A stretch of 34,446 nt of DNA from CAZFOB01 sp964520325. GTDB taxonomy: Bacteria > Actinomycetota > JAICYB01. This document shows, in pieces, positions 24,595-31,300 of this stretch. Position numbers and translations under genes: made by a program. The stretch is from positions 1-34,446 of the forward strand of contig CAZFOB010000028.1 of NCBI GenBank assembly GCA_964520325.1, written 5' to 3'. Below the pieces are notes generated by a model that searched no databases, had not been told where the DNA came from, and saw only the letters and a list, made by a program, of their open reading frames with translations. The stretch's first letter is position 1, and the number at the start of each line of letters is the position of its first letter.

Positions 24595-25499
24595 AGCTCG
24601 GTGTCCTCGGTCAGCTCGATGAAGGCATCCTCGAGTGTCCGCTGCTCTTGACGAAGTTCCAAGATCGGTAGGTCGGCGCCAGTTAGTACAGTCGACACCG
24701 TCTTCATGTCTGCGCCAGTCACGAGGAGAGTCCCCGCCTCGTATGAAACCGCAGTCAGGCCGGCGGCTTTCAGCGTGCTGAGCGCCTTCGCTTTGGGAGA
24801 GCTCTTCACCACCACCCCAACGGGGCGCTTGCCGCCGATGATCTCTTTCACCGTCCCTTGGGCAAGCGTACGGCCACGCTGGATGACCGCGACGTGGTCG
24901 CACATCGCCTCGACCTCAGACAGCAAGTGGCTCGACACGAATATTGTTCGGCCTTCGGATCCGAGAGTCTTCAACAGCGCGCGCAGGTCGCGAATGCCAG
25001 CTGGATCAAGTCCGTTCGCGGGTTCGTCCAAGATGAGTAACTCTGGATCTTTGAGCAGTGCGGCCGCGACAGACAGGCGCTGACGCATCCCTAGGGAATA
25101 GCTTCCAATCCGGTCGTCAGCGCGGTCTGCGAGGCCGACTCGATCCAACACCTCATCAACTCGGGTCGACGCCAGTCCGCCGAAGTGCGCTTGCAGCCCT
25201 AAAGTCTTGCGACCCGACAACGTCGGTAAGAACGGCGGATTCTCAAGCACGCACCCAACGCGTGGAGCGACCTCCGCCAGGCTTGATAACGCAACTCCGA
25301 AGACGCTCCACGACCCTCCGGTTGGCTTCGAAATCCCCAAGAGGCATCGGATCGTTGTTGTCTTGCCGGCTCCGTTCGGCCCGAGGAAACCGAAGACGCT
25401 TCCAGCGGGAACGCTTAGGTCAACCCCATCGAGGGCAGCGCGCTTCCCTCGAAGCGACCGGAACTCCTTCTTTCCGCCGACGACATCAATCACTAGCAC
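24591..25499 (-). CDS. ABC transporter ATP-binding protein (drug/peptide exporter type)
   Basis: This 302-residue ATPase has Walker A G-P-N-G-A-G-K-T-T (about 41-49), signature Y-S-L-G-M-R-Q-R-L-S, Walker B L-L-I-L-D-E-P, and the H-loop S-S-H-L-L-S-E-V. A C-terminal domain of about 80 residues follows, as in CcmA/DrrA and bacitracin-type exporters. GTG 25499 is chosen because GGGGAA precedes it and the protein aligns from the first strand. It is first of a two-gene unit with the permease. Its promoter lies in the 250-bp gap shared with peptide 1. The likely role is energising export of the island's peptide or giving self-protection, as in lantibiotic FEG-type pumps. Confidence 0.88.
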   Translation of the reverse strand: MLVIDVVGGKKEFRSLRGKRAALDGVDLSVPAGSVFGFLGPNGAGKTTTIRCLLGISKPTGGSWSVFGVALSSLAEVAPRVGCVLENPPFLPTLSGRKTLGLQAHFGGLASTRVDEVLDRVGLADRADDRIGSYSLGMRQRLSVAAALLKDPELLILDEPANGLDPAGIRDLRALLKTLGSEGRTIFVSSHLLSEVEAMCDHVAVIQRGRTLAQGTVKEIIGGKRPVGVVVKSSPKAKALSTLKAAGLTAVSYEAGTLLVTGADMKTVSTVLTGADLPILELRQEQRTLEDAFIELTEDTEL

Positions 25500-25655
25500 C
25501 GTCGTTCCCCATCGTCTGTCGATCTCGATACGTCCCGAAGCGTAATCGAATCTAGTGCGCCCGACGCTTCGCCAACGTACGGTGCGTACTCGCGAATGTG
25601 CGTTGTAAGTCGAGGCGCTACCTCCCGGCGCTCAACGTCATGAGACCCTGGCAGA

Positions 25656-25685
25656 TTGACGAGTTCGTTTGTACGTCGCTACTCT
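25656..25685 (+). promoter_or_regulatory. Candidate promoter for Cys-rich peptide 1
   Basis: TTGACG (25656-25661), an 18-bp spacer and TACTCT (25680-25685) lie 65 bp before the peptide start. The rest of the 25500-25749 gap shows no gene or strong repeat. Confidence 0.4.
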
Positions 25686-25749
25686 CCGCATGTTTCAGAG
25701 TCCCTGAATTCTGGCGGGGGATTCGCGGAGGGATGGAAGGAGGCTTGCA

Positions 25750-25827
25750 ATGGTCTACATAATCAAGAAGATAATTTTCTGCCTCTGCTGTTTGTGGGGC
25801 GGCTCTCCGTGCTGCGCACTATGCTAA
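25750..25827 (+). CDS. Cys-rich micropeptide 1 (25 residues)
   Basis: ATG 25750 stands six bases after a consensus GGAAGGAGG ribosome site (25735-25743) and opens a 25-codon frame ending TAA at 25827. The peptide has a short basic-hydrophobic head (I-I-K-K-I-I-F) and the core C-L-C-C-L-W-G-G-S-P-C-C, ending A-L-C. It has six Cys in 25 residues. The pattern C-x-C-C-x6-C-C recurs in micropeptide 2 only 170 bp downstream. Six of the twelve core codons differ between the two genes only synonymously, which indicates selection on the protein. A very strong terminator follows, so it can be a separate small transcript. It is probably a membrane-active or secreted peptide, possibly modified; no known family is recognised. 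Confidence 0.75.
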   Translation: MVYIIKKIIFCLCCLWGGSPCCALC

Positions 25828-25844
25828 CCTGAAGCAATCGCGTC

Positions 25845-25883
25845 TTCTAGGGCCCGGTGAAGTCACCGGGCCCTAGAACTTTT
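25845..25883 (+). terminator. Intrinsic terminator after micropeptide 1
   Basis: Bases 25845-25860 and 25863-25878 form a perfect 16-bp inverted repeat with two central bases, followed by C and TTTT at 25880-25883. It starts 17 bp after the peptide stop, so it should end or strongly attenuate that transcript before peptide 2. Confidence 0.9.
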
Positions 25884-25894
25884 CACGATCCCCT

Positions 25895-25930
25895 TGTCAA
25901 GTTGACATCAACTACAACCCATCATTAGCT
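25895..25930 (+). promoter_or_regulatory. Promoter with overlapping palindrome for the peptide 2-MauE-ABC unit
   Basis: TTGACA (25902-25907, consensus -35), a 17-bp spacer and TTAGCT (25925-25930) make a good promoter. TGTCAA-G-TTGACA at 25895-25907 is a perfect inverted repeat covering the -35 and is a likely operator for a regulator not encoded in the island core. Confidence 0.6.
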
Positions 25931-25995
25931 TCTCCGACGGCAATACTTGGGACGCGGACGCTAGTCTGCGCGGGGAAGGCGGGGGGAACCCGAAT

Positions 25996-26142
25996 GTGGG
26001 AGGCTTTGTCAAGATTCTCTGGTGCTTTTGCTGTCTCTTCGGGGGGTCGCCCTGTTGCCGCATTGTCTCGGCTGAACGACCGCGGACAATCTCTGGTTTA
26101 ACTGAACGAAGGGGCGCAAGCGCATGGATGGGATCCGTCTAG
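25996..26142 (+). CDS. Cys-rich micropeptide 2 (48 residues)
   Basis: GTG 25996, after the purine-rich GGGGGGAA, starts a 48-codon frame ending TAG at 26142. The start region G-G-F-V-K-I-L-W and the core C-F-C-C-L-F-G-G-S-P-C-C align with micropeptide 1 with identical Cys spacing. Unlike peptide 1 it has a tail of about 27 residues that is polar and Arg/Ser/Thr-rich. Its last 19 bases overlap the MauE-like gene, whose ATG is at 26124, so translation is coupled. No other start is available upstream in this frame. An ATG two bases earlier opens a different frame (35 codons) without the Cys motif. A follower-type tail as part of a processed precursor is conceivable but unproven. Confidence 0.7.
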   Translation: MGGFVKILWCFCCLFGGSPCCRIVSAERPRTISGLTERRGASAWMGSV

Positions 26143-27164
26143 CTCTAGGCGTCATTCTTGTTGTGGCTGCGATGTTGAAGCTCGCGCGGCCGGAGGCCAC
26201 CGCAAAATTCATTGCACGGGTTTTGGGGCGTGACTCTTTAGAAGATAGTCGCCTGCTCACTTGGCTGACGCGCATCCTTGGGACTATCGAGATTGTCGTT
26301 GCAGTGGTGCTCACCACCGCATCCGGGTGGTCCACCTGGGTCGCTGCGGTCCTGACGGCAACGATGTTCTTTGCGTTCACGGTGGTGAATGAGTTGGCCC
26401 GTCGCCGAAAGCTGGCGTGTGGGTGCTTTGGGCCTCTATCGCGTAAGCAGACGGCCTTCGTTGATGTAGCGCGTCTCGTTGGTTGTACCGGCGGCGCTAT
26501 CGCTGTCCTCGCGGCCACACCTTTGGATGGCGCGAAGGCCGTGCAAATTTCTGCGGTCACTGCCCTCGTTTCCTTTAGCGTCTTGTTCGGCTTCGGGTCG
26601 CTCATGGTCAGTTCAATCGTGTTGACCGAGCTCGCCGGGATTCGCAAGGCACAGTTCAGCCTCAAGACTCTCCGGGGCGAATCGGCCGAGCGGGTGTCAA
26701 GGCGAGACATCATCCGGGCGCTCTTCCGCCGCCTTTCTCGGCGGGTTGACAAGACGTTCATCGAAGTCGAAAAGCGCTCTGGTGAAGATCTCGAGTTGAT
26801 CGCCAGGGCCCAATCCGACGTTGGCGTTCAGCACCTTGGTGAGATCGTGGCTGAGCGATTCAGCTGTCAACTCAATTGGGAGGCCGCTGTCGCCTACCAG
26901 CTGACCTCGGACGTCAGCGGTGGTCAACCGGCGCCGGCTCTCGAAGTGCCGCTCGACTGTCCCGGCGGCATTCTTGCTTGGATCCCGATGGAAGCGATGG
27001 GAGGGGCGCTCGCAATCATCACGGTGATTATCGACGACGAACCAGAGGTCTTGATCGCGCATGGCGGTCAGGTCATGGAAGAGGTGCCGCCCATGATGAA
27101 GTCGCTACTCGAAGGTGCAGCGCGTGAAGTCGCCTCGTCTCGCGAGTCGGTCGTCGTGTCGTAG
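26124..27164 (+). CDS. MauE/DoxX-like redox membrane protein with C-terminal extension
   Basis: This 346-residue protein's first half matches the MauE-type membrane family, with helices at about 5-20, 45-66, 70-90 and 115-133, a further hydrophobic stretch at 140-170, and the family's C-G-C-F-G motif at 99-103. MauE is needed for disulfide-rich methylamine dehydrogenase small-subunit formation, and relatives are thought to move electrons for thiol-disulfide chemistry. The C-terminal half (about 171-346) is soluble, with I-E-V-E-K-R-S-G-E-D-L-E-L and V-P-L-D-C-P-G-G. I recognise no domain there, and MauE proteins usually end after the membrane part. Its overlap with micropeptide 2 suggests it oxidises or matures the Cys-rich peptides. 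Confidence 0.75.
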   Translation: MDGIRLALGVILVVAAMLKLARPEATAKFIARVLGRDSLEDSRLLTWLTRILGTIEIVVAVVLTTASGWSTWVAAVLTATMFFAFTVVNELARRRKLACGCFGPLSRKQTAFVDVARLVGCTGGAIAVLAATPLDGAKAVQISAVTALVSFSVLFGFGSLMVSSIVLTELAGIRKAQFSLKTLRGESAERVSRRDIIRALFRRLSRRVDKTFIEVEKRSGEDLELIARAQSDVGVQHLGEIVAERFSCQLNWEAAVAYQLTSDVSGGQPAPALEVPLDCPGGILAWIPMEAMGGALAIITVIIDDEPEVLIAHGGQVMEEVPPMMKSLLEGAAREVASSRESVVVS

Positions 27165-27198
27165 GCAGATCGGACATTCTGAACAGAGGTTCTGCCAT

Positions 27199-28791
27199 AT
27201 GACGAACGACCATGTACCGTGTATAAGGCGACGCTCCGTGACGCCGAAGCGCGTCTTGTGGGTGCTGTACTGCGCTGGCTTGACTGCTTTCTACGTCTTT
27301 CCTGTGTTTGGCGCGCTGGCCGCAGCGACCGCCCCAACTACCGTCGAACTGATTGGCTTTTCGCGACGTGGCATCGCGGTCCTCGGAATTGTCGGTGCAT
27401 CCTCTGTGCTGTTTGGCGCCCGTATCGGTGGACGAGGCGCGACGATTTCGTTCCGCTATGCGGACGTCTATCAATTGCTGCTGTCTCCAGTCGACCACCA
27501 GCGTGTTATGCGGAGGAAGCTAACGCGGCGCGTCGCCACAGGCCTGGCTGCCGGAATTGTATTGGGCGGTGCAGCTGGGCTCGGTGTCGGCCTGTATCTC
27601 GAGCAGGGCACTTTGTGGCACTGGGTCGTAAGCGGATCCGTCTATGTCGCCACTCTTTGCGCAACCTATGTGGGGACCGCGGGCCTGTGGTCGGGTATGC
27701 GGTGGTCACCCAGATCAGCGACCATTGTCGGGCTCATCGCCGTTGCGTGGGCGACGTTCGAATTCGTTGGATGGCGAAGTCTCGGATCGTTTGCTGACTT
27801 CGCGCGCTTGTTCCTTTTCCCCTTGATTGGACACGCCGGCGGAATGTTGTGGCCATTGATTGCTGCTGCTGCCGCAGTCGTCATGGCTCTGCGGGTAATC
27901 CCGCGGATCAACCTGGAGCTGGTCGCTCATCGCGCGGGGCTACTCCCACAGCTTCGGTTCGCCGCGGCGAACAACGATCTTCATTCGAGCGTAAGCCTGT
28001 ACGCCCGTCTAAGCGGGGAGTATCCGAAGAGCCGGCCGTGGGCCCGCGTCCGACAGGGATCGAGGCCGGTCTGGACTCGGTCGTGGCGTTCGGTCGCGAG
28101 ATTCCCGACCGGGCGGATCTGCCGGATTGTTCTCGGGATTGTCGCCGAGGCGGCAATCCTGCGCTTTGCATGGGGATTGTCACCGATCGTTGTGGCTGTG
28201 CTGCTCAGCGTCACCGCGTTCATCGTTGCCGTGGAACTGAACAGCCCGCTCGCGAGCGAACTCGACCATCATGAAAGAGCTTTCAGTTTCCCTCTTGATG
28301 AGGGCGATCTTACGATACGACTCCTAATCGTGCCGTTTGTCCTTCTAGTCTTGTTGCAGATTGCAGTCTTTGTAATAGGCAGCGTAGGGCAAGCGGCGCT
28401 GCAGAGTCTCCCCTTGATGTTGGTGGCAGCGCCTATTGCCGCCGGTGCCGCGATAGCTGGATCAGCGGTTGCCCTCCGGCGTTCACCGGGTGGCCTAGTT
28501 CGTACGTCGGATCTAGCTGGACCGCCGGAGGCCGCACTCATCTCGGCGATGTTGAGATTCGCACTCCCGCTCTTGTTGGTGGTCGTTGGGTTCGCTCCGA
28601 TTGCTGTGCTTACGACCAACCCGCAAGCCGCCATGTCGGCGGGGATACTTGTCGCGTCGGCCCTCATTTCAGTCGTATGCCCGGCGGTCTACCTGAGATT
28701 GTCAGGCCACGACGTCGGCTCGGCGATCAGAAGGCTCGCAAGCGAACTGAACATCCTTCATGCTGATAATAGGGCTCCCAACAATGCGTGA
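27199..28791 (+). CDS. Large ABC-exporter membrane subunit (ABC_export-like)
   Basis: This 530-residue polytopic membrane protein has roughly ten or more helices. Near residue 95 it reads F-R-Y-A-D-V-Y-Q-L-L-L-S-P-V-D then R-R-K-L. This resembles the conserved S-P-x-D-x-x-x-L-L-x-x-P-V-D segment of the putative ABC exporter family, whose members pair with a small ATPase. ATG 27199 with AGAGG upstream is preferred; the open frame from 27115 overlaps the MauE gene. A charged loop at about 245-290 (S-L-Y-A-R-L-S-G-E-Y-P-K, then several Arg and Trp) separates two membrane halves. Its stop overlaps the next gene, an ATPase, by eight bases. It probably exports the micropeptide products. Confidence 0.75.
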   Translation: MTNDHVPCIRRRSVTPKRVLWVLYCAGLTAFYVFPVFGALAAATAPTTVELIGFSRRGIAVLGIVGASSVLFGARIGGRGATISFRYADVYQLLLSPVDHQRVMRRKLTRRVATGLAAGIVLGGAAGLGVGLYLEQGTLWHWVVSGSVYVATLCATYVGTAGLWSGMRWSPRSATIVGLIAVAWATFEFVGWRSLGSFADFARLFLFPLIGHAGGMLWPLIAAAAAVVMALRVIPRINLELVAHRAGLLPQLRFAAANNDLHSSVSLYARLSGEYPKSRPWARVRQGSRPVWTRSWRSVARFPTGRICRIVLGIVAEAAILRFAWGLSPIVVAVLLSVTAFIVAVELNSPLASELDHHERAFSFPLDEGDLTIRLLIVPFVLLVLLQIAVFVIGSVGQAALQSLPLMLVAAPIAAGAAIAGSAVALRRSPGGLVRTSDLAGPPEAALISAMLRFALPLLLVVVGFAPIAVLTTNPQAAMSAGILVASALISVVCPAVYLRLSGHDVGSAIRRLASELNILHADNRAPNNA

Positions 28792-29497
28792 CACGGTATC
28801 CACGACTGTGAATCTGAACGGCCGCGATCCCGAGGACTCGGTTCCGCCATCGGAGCCGGAAGTGCTCATTTCCGGAGTTCGCAAGTCCTACGAGGACCGG
28901 GTTGTGGTCGACGTTGAGGCTTTCACAGCTTCGGCTGGCGAGTGCCTCTGGATCCGCGGGTCGAATGGAGCCGGCAAGTCAACGTTGCTTCGGATACTGG
29001 CTGGTCTGGTCCGGCCCGACTTGGGCAGGGTAACGATTTGCGGAGCGACACCAGGCTCGTTGACGGCCCGCCGACTCCTTTCGTTCGTTCCCGATGCTCC
29101 GGCTCTCTATGACGACCTTAGCGTCATTGAGCACTGTGAGTACATTGCAGGGTTGCATTCAATGAGTCCGACTGAGATTTACTCGGCCTCGCACCGTGTA
29201 CTTCAGGCATTAGGGCTTGATGAACTGGTCGAACACCTTCCAAGATCTCTCAGTCGCGGTCAACGTCAAAAGCTCTCGGTTGCTCTAGGCCTCATCCGCC
29301 CGCATCGTGTGCTACTACTCGATGAACCGTTCGAGGGGCTCGATGAGCAAGGAGTAGTCGGCTTGGGTAGCGAAATAGACCGGCTCGCCAATGGTGGGAC
29401 AGTCGTGCTAATTGCCGGCCAGCGGATTCACGAACCGACGCGGTCACCGCGGATTATCGAATTGTGCGAGGGAAAGCTCGTCAGTCCCCAGCGCTAG
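28784..29497 (+). CDS. ABC transporter ATP-binding protein (small exporter ATPase)
   Basis: This 237-residue ATPase has Walker A G-S-N-G-A-G-K-S-T, signature L-S-R-G-Q-R-Q-K-L-S, Walker B V-L-L-L-D-E-P-F-E-G-L-D, and a D-loop with E-Q-G-V-V-G. The H-loop position carries I-A-G-Q-R-I-H where S-S-H or T-H is usual, so the switch His is displaced or lost. This is reminiscent of short CcmA/heme-exporter-type ATPases. ATG 28784 is taken as start, since an earlier ATG at 28760 lies deeper within the membrane gene. It partners the 530-residue membrane protein and is the last gene of the micropeptide operon, followed by debris of an IS3 element. Confidence 0.85.
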   Translation: MRDTVSTTVNLNGRDPEDSVPPSEPEVLISGVRKSYEDRVVVDVEAFTASAGECLWIRGSNGAGKSTLLRILAGLVRPDLGRVTICGATPGSLTARRLLSFVPDAPALYDDLSVIEHCEYIAGLHSMSPTEIYSASHRVLQALGLDELVEHLPRSLSRGQRQKLSVALGLIRPHRVLLLDEPFEGLDEQGVVGLGSEIDRLANGGTVVLIAGQRIHEPTRSPRIIELCEGKLVSPQR

Positions 29498-29570
29498 GTT
29501 CTTAACGTCGTGGCGGCGATCTGTTTGTTGCTTGGAAGGCCGCGAAAACCAATCCACGTCCGGCGCTTGT

Positions 29571-29589
29571 TGCCTTGACGATCAAGGCA
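29571..29589 (+). terminator. Small hairpin, possible terminator of the peptide operon
   Basis: TGCCTTG (29571-29577) and CAAGGCA (29583-29589) pair perfectly around a five-base loop, followed by CTCTATCTTCG with a weak T content. It lies 74 bp after the ATPase stop. Confidence 0.35.
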
Positions 29590-29656
29590 CTCTATCTTCG
29601 CGAAACTGAATCGCCCCGGGAAAGTTGGAGGCTCCATCGCTTGAGAGGATGGAGCC

Positions 29657-29976
29657 ATGCCAAGACAGAGCAAGTTCCCGCAGGAGGTGCGTGAGCGAGC
29701 CGTACGTCTCGTCTTCGAACACCGGAACGAGTACGACTCACAGTGGGCGGCGATCACCTCATCGCCGAGAAGTTCGGGGTCCATAAGGAGACCCTTCGCA
29801 ACTGGGTCCGCAGAGCCGAGATCGATGGCGGTGTGCGGCCGGGCGTGACGGGCGAGGAGCTCAAGCGCATCAAGGAGCTCGAGCGCGAGAACACCGAGCT
29901 CTGCCGCGCCAACGAGATCCTCAAGCGTGCGGCGGCATTCTTCGGGGCGGAGCTCGACCGCCAGCCGAAGCGATGA
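29657..29976 (+). pseudogene. IS3-family orfA, frameshifted
   Basis: The ATG frame reads K-F-P-Q-E-V-R-E-R-A-V-R-L-V, the start of an IS3 OrfA helix-turn-helix protein. At about 29755-29763 the homologous frame switches, and I-A-E-K-F-G-V-H-K-E-T-L-R-N-W-V follows, then the leucine-zipper-like E-R-E-N-T-E-L-C-R-A-N-E-I-L-K-R-A. One base seems lost after ACCTC. Without it the gene would be a normal orfA of about 107 codons. Confidence 0.8.
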
Positions 29977-30128
29977 CGCGGTTCATCGACGAGAACAAGT
30001 CGGAGTTCGGGGTCGAGCCGATCTGCGAGCAACTGAAAATCGCCCCGTCGACGTATTACGCACGCACGAAGCGCACGCCGAGCGCCAGAGCCGTACGGGA
30101 CGAAGGGCTCAAGACGGAGATCGCCCGC
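29973..30128 (+). pseudogene. IS3-family orfB, N-terminal fragment
   Basis: The product starts R-F-I-D-E-N-K-S-E-F-G-V-E-P-I-C and continues A-P-S-T-Y-Y-A-R, the common N-terminus of IS3 OrfB. After about 52 codons similarity stops, and the integrase core with its DDE residues is absent. The frame runs on to 30242 without meaning. The overlap with orfA is the usual arrangement for programmed frameshifting in intact elements. Confidence 0.75.
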
Positions 30129-30345
30129 GGCGTTCGCTTGTGCCCGCGGAAGTGGTGTACGAGGGAACACGACGACGTGAAGGGGACGGACCTGCTGGAG
30201 TTCCGGTGTCCTGATACTCACGACGTCGGGTCAGAGCCTTAGAACGGCTCTGAGCGGTCGGTCTCAGACCGATCGGGAAGTTCCTTCGCAAAAGAAGACC
30301 ACCGCGACATCCTTCGTGTTGTCGAAGACCCGAAGGAGGAACGCG

Positions 30346-31140
30346 GTGGCCGAAGCCACGATGGACCCTGTTGGTTGGTTGCGCAAGCAGCTCGAGCAAG
30401 CCGAGCCCGATCTGCTCCGCGAGATGGTGCAAGCTTTCGCGGAGACGCTGATGGGCGCCGAAGCCGACGCGGTGTGCAACGCCGCATACGGCCAGCGCTC
30501 GATCGACCGTGAGAACAGCCGAAACGGCTATCGCTCCAGGCGCTGGGACACAAGATCCGGGACGATCGACCTGGCCATCCCGAAGCTGCGTACCGGCACC
30601 TACTTCCCCGACTGGCTGCTCGAGCGCCACCGCCGGGCAGAGCAGGCGCTGATCGCCTGCGTGGTCGAGTGCTACGTGCGCGGGGTGTCCACCCGCCGCG
30701 TCGACGGGCTGGTGAAGACGCTTGGTCTTGAGGGGATGAAGAAGTCGCAGGTCTCCGAGCTCTGCAAGTCGCTTGACGAGATGGTCTCCGCCTTCAGAAG
30801 CCGCCCGCTCGATGCCGGCCCCTACACCTACGTCTGGATGGATGCGCTGTGCGTGAAGGTGAGGGAAGGCGGCCGGATCGTGAACGTGGCCGCCGTCATC
30901 GCTTCGGGCGTCAACGCAGACGGGCACCGAGAGCTCCTCGGCCTCGACCTCATCACCACCGAGGACGGAGCCGGCTGGACGGCGTTCCTTCGCGGTCTGG
31001 TCGCCCGTGGGCTCTCGGGCGTGCAGCTTGTGATCTCCGACGCCCACGAAGGCCTCAAGGACGCCATCGCCTCATGCCTGCCCGGAGCAACGTGGCGCGT
31101 TGTCGAACGCACTTCGCACGCAACCTCTCGAGCAAGCTTC
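30346..31140 (+). pseudogene. IS256-family transposase, truncated and frameshifted
   Basis: GTG 30346 follows GAAGGAGG. The first 250 codons are a good IS256/mutator transposase: R-R-W-D-T-R-S-G-T-I-D-L-A-I-P-K-L-R, then Y-V-W-M-D-A-L (first catalytic Asp) and I-S-D-A-H-E-G-L-K (second Asp). At about 31096 one base is lost, and the matching R-C-R-T-H-F-A-R-N-L continues in the next frame for a few codons before the sequence turns into the 31-bp amine-oxidase-like repeat. The catalytic Glu region is missing, so the element is dead. Upstream bases about 30220-30345 hold the left end, including a GGTCTCAGACC palindrome. Confidence 0.85.
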
Positions 31141-31171
31141 GTTCTCCGGAGCGGACTGCGCCGTCCATCGC
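31141..31171. repeat. 31-bp direct repeat, right copy (partner 23374-23404)
   Basis: This matches the left copy at 30 of 31 bases. On the minus strand it reads M-D-G-A-V-R-S-G-E-R, the amine-oxidase C-terminal motif, but no further oxidase sequence flanks it here. It begins exactly where the IS256 transposase stops being recognisable. Confidence 0.7.
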
Positions 31172-31300
31172 GTCCAGCCGCTCCACCATCCGGTCACGCT
31201 ACTCCGTGACCCATTCACATCGCACGCGAGAGGCGAGGTAGCCCAACGACGAGGATGGCTGATAGGAAGAAGGGATCCCGGCGCGAAAGGGGAAGAACCC

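Larger units (their letters stand above)
29607..30170 (+). mobile_element. Decayed IS3-family element
   Basis: The left end at 29607 has TGAATCGCCCCGGG-type bases seen at the tips of some IS3 elements. It holds a frameshifted orfA and the first 52 codons of orfB. The right end is missing; the sequence passes into unrelated DNA and then an IS256 relic. The end coordinate is approximate. Confidence 0.65.

Noticed and set aside
25994..26101. An ATG frame of 35 codons overlapping micropeptide 2
   Set aside because: It starts two bases before the GTG used by the Cys peptide but encodes no motif shared with peptide 1, while the GTG frame does.
31100..31300. N-terminal extension of the sulfatase by 67 codons
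   Set aside because: That part is translated IS256 and repeat debris. GTG 31301 has a proper ribosome site and the sulfatase fold begins right after it.
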